A stretch of 64,000 bases of DNA from the NCBI GenBank assembly GCA_964016875.1, contig OZ024722.1, positions 13,398,576-13,462,575 of the forward strand. Reading direction: 5' to 3'. The stretch comes from Fallopia convolvulus. Lineage: Eukaryota > Streptophyta > Magnoliopsida > Caryophyllales > Polygonaceae. Each line of letters starts with the position of its first letter. Position 1 is the stretch's first letter. The translations under genes and the position numbers were made by a program. The notes under the pieces were generated by a model. The model saw nothing but the letters and a program-made list of their open reading frames with translations, was not told the DNA's origin and made no database searches. Below are positions 1-9,676 of this stretch, one piece after another.

Positions 1-2260
1 TTTTTATATTGCTCTTGTATTAGCATGCTAATTACCTCTTGATTTAGTTATCTTCCTTCCCTTGAACTTTAAAATCACCACCACTTAAACTCTTAACATC
101 CTTATTAAGGTCTAAAGACCGTTATTTAGTCTAGCCCTTAAAAGTAGTAGCATATGACGACATGAAATCTTTCCAAGAGGTCACCCATTTTATAATTGCT
201 CTCGCCTACCACACTTCATCTTAGAGTTTTTGGTCTCACTTTAATCCTGAAAAAGAACTTCTATTGACACAGATAAAATTATTTTTTATAAACCAATTTC
301 AAATTCCGAATGTGATAAGGAATGTGGCATTTTCATTTTCATTCCAGGGAGAATCAAACGGGTCAGTGAAAAATATGCTTTATTACGACAAGGATATAAG
401 CGTTTTTAGAAGAAAAGTTCCCCACGTTGAAAATTTGAAACATAAAAAAATATCTAGCATATAAGCACTTAGATTATTCCTCGTAATTAGTTTTAGGATG
501 GAACCCATCGGTTTGTGTGTTGGGCCAATATGCGCACGGATGAACGTGTGTACCCCACATTATAATGGCCCACCAAACTTTAACATAATATCTGAGTGAT
601 TCGGTTCGAGTCTGGGTATACTGATGGATTAGTCGGCCTTAAGACATGACGTCAAGTGCAATTGACATATTGGGGGATTAGACAATTGTATTTGAGAGGG
701 CGTGTGGAAAAAACATTCCACATTGAAAATTTGAATTATAAAAAGCCTAACATATAAGTACTTGGATTACTTCTATTGCCAATTGATTTTAAGATGGAAA
801 CTCGTAGGCTTGTGTGTTAGATCAATATACACATATACATATGGACATATATGTGTACCTCCACGTTATAATTAGCCCACATGACTTCAACACTTTTAAA
901 GTGGTGAACTCATAAGAACCAAAATGCCGAAACATTTCATAGACCAAATACTCTCAACACAGAACATTAAAGCATTTCTCCATCACCTACTCCTATTTCA
1001 AAAGTTAAAGTTGATAGAAATCTTAAACTTACTAGCTTGTATAAGTGTATAACCCTGATGTACAATTCTCAACTTTGGGAGATACTAAAAACTCTCATTT
1101 GCCTACCGACCAAAACAATAAGGATTATTTGTAAATTGGGCCTTCAAAGTTGTGGGCAAGTCTATGGGTTCGATTTGCTTTGTTTTGTATTGGACTTGAG
1201 GATTTTGCTACATGACTCCCGGCCCATTGGGTATCCTTGCTTATTTTTGAAGTATATATATCATGAGAAGAAATATATATTATGTAATTCTTTAAATAGA
1301 GAATCTCAAAATTAAATGTATTTAAAAAGATAATAATATATTGGTAGAGGTTGATATCCATCTGGCTTATCCTAAAATTTAAAATAAATGAGGATAGTTG
1401 ACTCTGAAAAAGGGTTGGCTAAGATTAAAATAGATAGGGGTAAAATGGTAATTTTATTTTTTCTCTCAAAAAAACATTTTAATTTTTTTTTCTCTTTTTT
1501 TTTTGCCAAAATCACGACGTTTGAAATTTTACACTATGTTCACATATTTTATACATATCCTCACACTATTACAAGGCATGTTCATATATTATCATCTTAA
1601 CAATTCAATAGATTTTATCATAAGCCTAAAACATATATGATCCCCTAAACTTGTACAAATTGATCATTTTGACACGTACCTCACCTTTGTTTTAGATATA
1701 TTGAACACTTAAACTTAACAATTGTGTGCAATTAAGCGCCTGAGTGATGATACACGTGCAGTTGACACTCTATTGGGCGAGTGAAAATATTAAAAAAAAC
1801 ATAAAATATACTGATGTGGAATGTATTTAAAAAATAAATAAATAACTCACATTTTACCAATTTAGATTCTAGGATGAGTCTCCCCAACTGAGGTTTCACG
1901 GACTAGGCTCCACCAAACCAAGTAAATATCTCTTGGATCACTTGCTTTTGATATTTACTTTCTGTTAATTATATTGAATCGTTGCTTGTTTGATCAATCA
2001 CATCTGTTTACGCTATTTGGTTTTTCTGTCGATTTGTAGCAGGTTTCGGGTAACAACATAAACAACCATCTAATTAATCAAACTTTTATAAACCAGGAAT
2101 TCTATTAATAAGGAATAACTCTAGAAATTTTAAACAAATGAAAATATAGTAAAATCTTCCTAAAATAAAGTATCTTAATCTATATGCTTTAGGAAAAAAA
2201 ACCAAAATTGCTAGTTAAATACAGTAAATAAGTTTTCACTTATGTACAAATGTCTTGAAG
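1..2260. other. gene-free, repeat-derived left flank
   Basis: No ORF in this stretch looks like a protein; the longest frames are short, low-complexity and lack family resemblance. The DNA is AT-rich with a duplicated segment (annotated separately) and, around 1620-1760, phrases such as 'cccctaaacttgtac' and 'aacacttaaactta' that resemble the terminal repeats of the MULE-like element at 29500-30995. This suggests a related, decayed terminal repeat here. I see nothing else that can be named. Confidence 0.6.
418..882 (+). repeat. diverged direct repeat pair (about 418-576 and 716-882)
   Basis: Two copies of a roughly 160-base segment lie in the same direction about 300 bases apart. Both run from a 'ccac(g/a)ttgaaaatttga' start through 'catataag.actt.gatta', a 'ttttaggatggaa'-like core and 'ggcttgtgtgtt' to a 'cc(c)acattataat.gccca' end. 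The wording resembles the LTR edge of small plant LTR elements, but no PBS, polypurine tract or ORF is visible, so it may be a short LTR-type remnant (TRIM-like) or a tandem duplication. Confidence 0.45.
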
Positions 2261-2265
2261 GAGGC

Positions 2266-3209
2266 TGTTGGAACGAGTGTGTTAGAAATACAGACATTGT
2301 TCCCACGGGAACAGTGAACTGGGCAGCGGAAATAAATACAGTTATGCAGGTAACAGTTTGACACGATCTCTTTAGAGTGGAAACCTCGATCAACCAACTA
2401 GTTGAGCGAGTAAAACCACTACCTCCTTAGAGGATTTCAAATGACTTCTTATATTATTAATTCTTTCACGAGCTACAAAGGCAAGTAGGGACTCCAAGAT
2501 AATCTAGTCTAATCTCTGGACCCTAGATCTATCAAACCCTAACTTCTCAACCTAAGCACGTAAATATAATAATCAAAGAAGACCTAAAACCCCTAGTAAA
2601 AACTTACTTAACACCTTGACGAAGCTTTAATGGCGCTTGAATGCTCTGCTGCTCGATAACAATGGAGATCGGTCGAGATCGGTCAATAGAAAACCTAAAG
2701 TCTATTCTTATTTATAGAAGAGACTTGGGTCTGATATAATATTATTTCCTTGCCACGAAATAATATTTTTCCACCCAAAAATATCTTCTACAAACTGATT
2801 TAAACAATATAATATTCCATGAGATCTTTCCTTAACCTAGAAATCTTCTCCTTGCATCACAAGCTACTCCCAATTTGGTGAGATATGATTCCGATTTTAT
2901 CTTTAGAGATTATCTTCTAATAAAAAACTATTCCAGCTGTCAAATCTTCGAGAATCAAATCTTCCAAAGTTGAAAGAACGCGCTTTCCTTATTTAGAATT
3001 TGTCCAAGCGCAAACGTTGCTGACACTACTGTTCCCTTTGGAACAAACGTTGTTCCCTCACATCAGCATCAACTCATTCTTGCTTCCATACTTCTCATTT
3101 GACCTGTATTACCTGAAATTACTATGGAAACATACAATCCATCAAATCTCTTGGAGTTTGTCATTATCAAAACACAAGAGAACGATCGGCATTGTTCCTT
3201 AGGTAACAA
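2266..3209 (-). repeat. 3' LTR of outer element, inner end missing
   Basis: This matches 16900-17843 at about 98.6% by eye, starting TGTTGGAACG. The match stops near 3209, whereas the right LTR continues for about 30 more bases to its CA end. The polypurine tract and the LTR edge have therefore been deleted or replaced here. The LTR contains the symmetric motif GTTCCCACGGGAAC near its start. Confidence 0.88.
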
Positions 3210-3920
3210 CGACACAAATTGTTGTTCCATCTTCTTTCCTTTGAATGCTTCATTCCACCTTATAGCCCTCAATTGTGGTGGTTTAATTGCTTCTTGTTGC
3301 TAGTTCTTGACTTGGATTTTTGTGACATCAATTGACTCTAATCCCGCCTCTTCCCCCCGAACGCATGGTTCCCCTCCAACATAGGTCACGAAGTCCTTTG
3401 TTGGAGTGGTACCAAGCGCTTCTTCGGGATTTGAAGTGGGATCAGTTAAAATGTCACTAACATTGTCAATAACTTCTGTGGTATCAACAATATCATCATT
3501 GTTCCCTTGGGAACTACTCACGTTACATCCAAAGTTTGTAGTACTGTTCCCAGTGCCAAAAGCATCCAATGGTTTAGTGGTCTCATCATCTCAATATTAT
3601 TCTCTGGGTTCTTTTATTCTCCACAATACACTCTCTTGAGAACACATTTTTCATTGTTACCCTGGGACCAGATCTATGCAATATTCATATGATTATAACC
3701 AAGATTATTAACCAGCCTTACCTTTCTTACCTTGATGTGATCACTTAGTTTAGTTTTTCTTGTGATTGCTCCTTGTCGTTTTTCACCAAAGGAAATGCTT
3801 CCTCTAGTGCTTTTTATGAAGTGAGGATAGATTCTTGTTGTTTCCTATTGCGTGGTATGGAAACAAGTTCTCTACATAACAATGGTCGTTCCCCCTCACT
3901 TCATCTTGCAAAAGAGCAAT
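3210..3920 (-). other. non-coding tail of outer element where pol is missing
   Basis: About 700 bases separate the gag stop from the broken LTR. Just after the gag stop the minus strand reads a pyrimidine/AG stretch and then GTGAGGGGGAAC, which parallels the first bases of pol in the inner element. After that the similarity ends. The simplest reading is an internal deletion that removed pol but kept its first few bases. The 89-residue frame at 3300-3569 (Asp/Thr/Asn-rich) resembles in composition the acidic linker between integrase and RT in Copia proteins, but I cannot prove homology. Confidence 0.55.
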
Positions 3921-5242
3921 TCAAGGCTTCACGACCCAGGCAAGCATTGCCTTTTTGGGTCGGTTAGGATAAAAACGTTTATGTTCCTGAGGACTAGCAA
4001 CAAAATATTCATTTAGATTAACATCATTGCTTCCACTTTGTTTTCCATGATTTTTCTTAACACTTCTTGAAACAAAGCTATTATCTTGAACATACGAAGA
4101 GTATGAGTTCTGTTTATGTTGGTTACTGTTCCCTTGCCAGTGGTGACGATTATTTCTTTTCCTGTTTTGACCACTGTTACCATTCTGGTTGTAAGACCTG
4201 TTTTTCTGGAATTTTTGATAGGTTTTTGCCTTAGTACACCGAGTGTGGTCATGACCTCCTTTACCACATTGTCTACAAAATTGATAGTACATACCAAGGT
4301 AGTACTTAGGATGAGGTTTTTGAAGCCTTCTCTCCTTAACACGGTCAACATTCAAGTCTTTTGGTTCATTACCTAAAGATTGTTTTATAAAGATTTTGTG
4401 AGCTGTTTGGTCAGTGTACCAATCCTTTTTCCCACTATTTCCACTTTCTAGGGTTTTAAGCCTCTGTTCTAGGTGAGAATTCTTTTCCCTGAGGTTTTGA
4501 ATTTCTTTATCCCTATTTTCTATCATTTGTGGAACAGGAACATCAGGTGTAGGCTCATCATCTCTTGAGACATAACCTATTCCATGTCTAAAGGGACAAA
4601 ACTTCGTTTCATTTTTCTCCTTTTCTTTTAAAAGTTCATCTCTTTTTATCTCGATTTCTAGTAAATCAGATCTAAGAGAATTGTTAACCTCTTGAAGAGA
4701 GTCAATTTCTTCTCTCAAGGGACCACAAGTCTTACATGGAACAGTAACACCTTCAATGGGAACAACCATTTTCTTTTTCATATTATAACATTGTTCCTCA
4801 GCATTATTCAAGTCATCTTGTAAACCTAGATTTTCTTCATACATTCTTTTTAGAAGTTTGACAAGATCAGATCTACTACTAAAATCAAGAGTATCAAGAA
4901 ATTGTTCATGGTTTACCTCTTGGTCGACTGTCTTGGTTTGGATGGTCATGGCACACATGTTTGAAGTTGTCCAAGACTCAGGTTCATCTTCAGAGTCGTT
5001 GTCCCATGCTGCAACACAAACCTCCTTTTTGTCTTTTTCAGAATCGTTACCTTGGGAACAGTACTTTGCATAGTGCCCCTTCTCCTGACACTTATAGCAT
5101 GTTATATCCTTGAGGTCTCGTCTATCTCTACTGTTCCCACAGTCACGACTGCCTCGAGCCTTTCCTTTGTTGTAGAGATTTCGCAAGGCTCAAGTAATGA
5201 TGGTTGTTTCTTCATCATTGTCATCTTCATACTCTTCCTTCT
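3921..5242 (-). pseudogene. outer element gag, C-terminal part (interrupted)
   Basis: This is the second half of a Copia gag, the nucleocapsid/structural protein that packages retrotransposon RNA in cytoplasmic particles. The first half lies at 16123-16845, with the nested element between them. An intact CCHC zinc knuckle (CYKCQEKGHYAKYC) appears near 5100-5060 and a second (CRQCGKGGHDHTRC) near 4240-4280, with a Glu/Lys-rich coiled-coil-like stretch between. It ends with LAWVVKP, like the gag of the inner element. Besides the insertion there is one in-frame TGA near 5190, where the related gag has an Arg codon, fitting a CGA to TGA change. No pol follows. Confidence 0.88.
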
Positions 5243-6299
5243 TGTTGGATCGTAACCGGTTAGCTTAGAGCTTGGGAACTGGCTGTTAAGCTGTTCCCAA
5301 GGCAGCGGAAGAAACTATCGCAAGTATTAGAAAGACAGAATGAACACAGTTCCCTTATAGAGGAACCCCACTACAACCAACTAGTTGTATGGGTAAACCT
5401 CTACCTCCGCTTGGAGGATTTTGAATGACTTACTTATATTATTGATTTGTTCCTTAGTTACAAACAGCTAGATTCAAACTTCTCTGTTCCTACGAGTTCT
5501 ACCTAACTCTAGCAACACTAATGAATCTTCTCAACTGAGTTCCTAAGCGAACAATAATCACTAAATAAGTAACTCAAACCTTACACCGAATCGCAGTTCC
5601 CTTTCTCCTAGGAACTTGGCTTCACCGTCGTCGAGATCAGACACTCGCCGTCGGGGACTTCTCTTCTTCTTTCTCTTTCTCTGTTGTGGGTATTTGTGAG
5701 TTCTGGGAGAAGTACTCAATCCGAGTACTATTCATTTGGCTTTATACTCGAGTGAACTTGGGCTTCAATCGCATCTTTCATTTGTGTCCGAAATGCCCTT
5801 TGCTTGATGCCCAAGTTGTACTTTCTTCACATGTGACTTCAATTTAAACTAGGTCAACTTCTTGAAATGATCGGACCGTTGGATCAATCGTGACAGTCTG
5901 CTCCTCAGACTGTGCCTTCATCCTGTCCAAGACAGGATCCCGTGATATGCGCTGATCGGTCCTTGTCCTCACATGTGAGTTCCCACGTCGTGGGAACTGT
6001 CCTCTTTTGTGTTCCTTTGAGAGAAACTCTTCATCGTGTAAGCTTGTGTTCTCTGGTCATTCCTGGGAGTTCTCATTTCATGGGAACTTTCCTCTTTAGA
6101 GTTCCCTTGATGGGAACTCTTCATTGTGTGCTTCTGTGATCTTTGGTCATTCGTGGAAGTTCTTTGCTCAACCTGTGTTCCTTAGAAATACTTGATCGAA
6201 GCACATTAGTTCCCTTATAGCGTTTGTCATTATCAAAACTCGGAGAATTGTATCGTTGTTCCGATGTTCAGAACCAGAGGTCCCAACATCGTTCCAACA
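5243..6299 (-). repeat. 3' LTR of inner element
   Basis: It runs from TGTTGGATCG to CGTTCCAACA on the plus strand and is 1,057 bases long, the same as its partner. It holds about ten GTTCCC/GGGAAC hexamers, several arranged as near-perfect inverted repeats (5979-5997: GTTCCCACG-T-CGTGGGAAC; 6098-6120: AGAGTTCCC-5 bases-GGGAACTCT). Such palindromes are known in Sirevirus LTRs, though I have not matched these particular ones. Confidence 0.95.
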
Positions 6300-6315
6300 A
6301 TTTCCCCCTTTTTGA
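6300..6315 (-). other. polypurine tract of inner element
   Basis: Directly beside the 3' LTR the minus strand reads AAAAAGGGGGAAAT. This is the expected primer site for plus-strand DNA synthesis by the element's RT and confirms the minus orientation. Confidence 0.85.
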
Positions 6316-6675
6316 TGATGACAAACCTATCACAAAAATCAGCAAGTATTTTAAAGCATGATATGCAAATGAGTTCCTACGCGTATTCCTAGGGAGCCAC
6401 TTCTTGTGAATCGCTGAGTTCGTACTTAGCTTTTTATGCAATTGTTCCCCCTTAGCTATAGCGTATTCTGTGATGTCTTTTCAACTTAACTCATCTCGCA
6501 TTTTTTATCTTTCCCCCTTTTGACATCATCGAAAACAAGTAAACACATAGATAAGGAAGGAAAAGAACACGCAATCATACTAAAAACCATGCATTACTTA
6601 AGCAAAAAAATGTACATAGGAACACAAGAGACAATATTTGTGGGAACATTGAGGCTAGGAAAAATAAGGAAAAGA

Positions 6676-8920
6676 TCATGGGCTTGGTGGGAACAGGGCA
6701 TCACAAAGTCGTGTCAAGACTTGTACAAGCTTTTCCTGGCCTTTAGCAATTTGTTCTTGGTCCCTTGCCATCTTTTCTTGTTCCCTGGCTATCTTGTCGA
6801 GAGTGTTGGCAATGTGCACCAACACTTGAGTGTTCCCATCCTGGATGCCTTCACCAGATGGCAGCCTTTCTTGTTCCTCTACTGGCTCAGAGTGCCGCAT
6901 TTTGTGGACCACAGAGATGTCCAGTTCCCTACCTATGGTGACCTCTTCCTTGGATGTGTCGTAGAGGCCCTCTCTGAGCAAGAGTTTCTTGATGAGGCCA
7001 GCATAAGGGAGGGAGTGGGATTGGAAGCCATACACTTCTCCATGTGCCCCAGAATTATGCGAGGAAGATTTATGGGCTTTTTGAGGAGGAAGTGGTAGAG
7101 GATAATGGCATTAGGGATGTTGATAACAAGGCGCTTCTCTTGGCGAGGGATCACCATGTTGATGATGAATTGATGAGCCAACTTGGCTATGAGGGATAGG
7201 TGATGAGTAGAGGTGCCAGTGGTGGGAACACGGCCCTCGTAGATCGTGTTATAGATCACCTCGCTATTGAAGTCGCCCCAGCTCTTGGTGGGCAGTTCCT
7301 GGAGTCCCTGTACGGGGACCTGTAGTTGAAGGCGGATTGTGGATGTGGTGAAGATGAAGTCATCGCCTTCGAGGGAGAGAGTTCCCTTGGTGCCGTTGTC
7401 ATGGACCACAAAATGGTTGTAGAATCGGCGCACCTGAGAGGGATCGACACTCACGGCCTCACTACACATGTGGTCCCATCCTTGGGCCTTGATCAGGTCC
7501 CATAGTTGTCCTAGCCCTTCATCGGTGAGCTGTTTTCAGAGAGGATGAGTGGGGGAAGGAGCTTGCGATTCTCAGAGATATGAATTTTCTTGGGCACACT
7601 TCCTTTCCCTTTCTTCTTGGAGTTCCCCCTAGATACCATAGTCTTTCCTTTTTGCTGAGGGGGGTCAGCCGCTTCGAGCAGCAGAGGCTGGTTCCTTTCT
7701 TCTGGGGCCTCTGTGGACACCACCATTTGGTGTCCGGGAGTTGGGATGCCAGCGGGCTCAGTGACATTGGTGGCCTCCTCATGGTCCTCAGCGTCATCGC
7801 TGGAGGTCCCTTCATCTTCGGAGGAGGTCAGCCCAGTTTCTTGATGAGAACTGTCGTGCCCAGCATCATCAGTTGAGGCTGGGTTCCCTTCTTCTTGGGC
7901 CTTGCCCCCTTGGTTTTCGGAAGGCCCTTTGAGTGGGCCTTCGAATTCTTCCTCGAGGGCTTTGAGTTGGGCTTCCTCTTCAGCAGTTCCCATGAATATG
8001 GGCGGCAGTTCCTTGGCCTTTTTGCGAGCGATGACTCCAATGGGAAGATCATCCTCGTCAGAATCGAGGTCGATTGGTTTCTGGGCCGAAGGAGGTGGGG
8101 AAGGGAGTTTTATCGTGGTGGGAGAAGAGGGAGGTAGAGGAGAATGTTGTGGAGTTGGGACCTTGGGAGTGGAAGGAGGAGGAGTAGGAGTTCGAGCCTT
8201 GGGACTGGAGGTCCCAAGGGCAGAAAGTGAGATGGGTGATTTGGCAATGGGTGAGGTGGGTGGGGGAACTCTGGGGGAGGAGGATGGTGGAGGAGTGTTC
8301 GTTGGTGACGAGTGAGAGAGATTAGAAGTTCCCTCAGTAATGGGAAGAGAAGAGGGGGAAGTTGTGGAATCGGTTTGAACAGGAGGTGGTGGAAGTTGGT
8401 GCTGGGATTGAGAGGTCCCAGAGGTGGAAGGAAGGGGAAAAATGAGTGGGGGTTTTGCGACACAGGAGGTGGGTTTGGAGCAATTAAGGTACTCTTCAAA
8501 TTTGAAGTGGGGTTTCTTCTTTTCGGAGTGAGGGGGAGAGGAAGAGATCTCTGAGCGTTTTCGTTTGGAGGATTTGTGTTTGGATTTTGAGGAGTGATGT
8601 TTGGATTTGGAGGAGTGATGTTTGGATTTGGATTGTTTGGGTCTCTCATGTTTGGAAGGGGGTTCGGATCCGAAACTGTCGACGATGACAATCGCGGAGG
8701 AAGAGGGAGGTGGAAGAGTGGAGGTCGGCGGTGCTGGAGGTTGCTCCGCCGAAGGAGGAGGAAGAAAGGGACTTACATAATTGTAAAGTCCCTCGATGAG
8801 GACGTCGCGAAGGGCTGGATCTTGCTCCTTTTCGACGTCGTTCATCATTGTGATGAAAAGGGTTTTAGGGTTGTTGAGAATCCATTCCTTCATTTGTTCA
8901 TAAGAGTGGGCTGGAGCCAT
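6676..8920 (-). pseudogene. third ORF (ORF3) of inner element, two frame breaks
   Basis: The N-terminal part (7511-8920, 469 residues, starting MAPAHSYEQMK) is rich in Pro, Ser, Thr and Lys, with a Lys/Ser/His basic block (repeated SKHHSSK) and an acidic C-terminal half. The reading then shifts frame near 7530-7550 into a 178-residue frame (WDLIKAQGW, RRFYNHFV, RLVINIPNAI) and again near 7040 into a Gln/Glu-rich coiled-coil tail (ANTLDKIAREQEKMARDQEQ). The middle part resembles the widespread 'putative plant transposon protein' domain. Sireviruses often carry an 'envelope-like' ORF at this site, but I see no signal peptide or membrane helix, so an envelope role is not supported. The ORF3 at 38109-40032 shares the plan. 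Confidence 0.75.
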
Positions 8921-9676
8921 TGTAAAGCTTTTTGAGATCTGAGGAGATTTGGAGGTTTGCTTGAAATGGGTGAAAGGGAAGTTGCAGAAAGGGAGGAGTT
9001 GCAGAGGAGAATGAGAGAGATGGGCCCAAAAATGGCAATTTTGGGGTTATGAAGGGAGAGAGAAGGCAAGGGGTAGAAAGGGAAGTTAGAATCCTCGATA
9101 ACCGTTGGCCAATGAATGTGGAGGAACGTTTCAACTTCCGTAGTACACTTTTGACACGTGTTACTTTCTTCCAAGGGAAGTCACTTTGAGAGATTCAAAT
9201 GCTTGGCCCATAATGCTTCGAATTCTGACACAATTTTCCGTTTTCCAAGTGACGTTTCATTTCTCAGATCCAGTGTTCCATGCTTTTGCCCATCAGTTCC
9301 CATGATCTTTGGAAAGGTCGTTGTGAGTAGAGAGGTTAAGGGAACTCACACTCAATTTTCTGTGAGGCTAGGGAACTCAAAAGAGAACCAGACAATTGCA
9401 ACTCGATTTTGGGATAAAGAGTTTGGCTAATGAGAAGCGTTTGTCTGGTCCTTAGCTCAGGGTAGGTTTTATGATCAACCGTCATAGTGGCTTGTAGAGA
9501 GGGTTAAAGGGAACTCTGGTTGATCATTTTGGGCCAAAAGAGATAATGTTCCTCTATACATATCAAGCTTTAGACTAGTAATATGGCAAAATGAAAGCGC
9601 TGAGTCCTACAGTTCCCTATCATGCATTTCTAGTTAGACTAATCAAGCATTGAGGGAGAGACAAATAGGGACTTGT
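8921..9676 (-). promoter_or_regulatory. pol-ORF3 spacer with CT-rich ORF3 leader
   Basis: This is 755 bases of non-coding DNA. The half next to ORF3 (8921-9100) is strikingly CT-rich on the minus strand, like a plant 5' untranslated leader, and contains TCTCCTCAG a short way upstream of the ATG, a fair 3' splice-site candidate. The half next to pol contains the conserved stem-loop at 9471-9527. The layout suggests that ORF3 is expressed from its own spliced or separately started RNA, which is an inference. Confidence 0.5.
9471..9527 (-). promoter_or_regulatory. conserved stem-loop in pol-ORF3 spacer (first copy)
   Basis: On the plus strand the arms ATGATCAACC (9471-9480) and GGTTGATCAT (9518-9527) are perfectly complementary, around a 37-base loop that contains GGCTTGTAGAGAGGGTTA. 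The second Sirevirus-like element has the equivalent at 40514-40568 with different but again perfectly paired arms and the same loop core. Both sit 150-200 bases beyond the pol stop. A GGGCCAAAA/GGGCTAAAA block follows the stem on the plus strand in both. The role is unknown: ORF3 translation, splicing, or RNA packaging are possible. Confidence 0.7.

Noticed and set aside
602..618. GGTTCGAGTC, a B-box-like sequence suggesting a tRNA gene
   Set aside because: No A box or cloverleaf could be built around it.
5243..6299. LTR repeats as a CRISPR-like array
   Set aside because: The GTTCCC repeats are irregularly spaced, in both orientations, and within a plant LTR.
7902..8315. Gly/Arg-rich plus-strand frames opposite ORF3
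   Set aside because: Antisense shadows of the Pro-rich ORF3 coding sequence.
8110..8691. Pro/Leu/Asn-rich 193-residue minus frame
   Set aside because: It is a shifted reading of the low-complexity N-terminus of ORF3, whose frame is longer and continues into the conserved domain.
6676..8920. ORF3 as a genuine retroviral-type envelope protein
   Set aside because: No signal peptide, membrane helix or cysteine-rich ectodomain is visible; only its position recalls the 'envelope-like' ORF.
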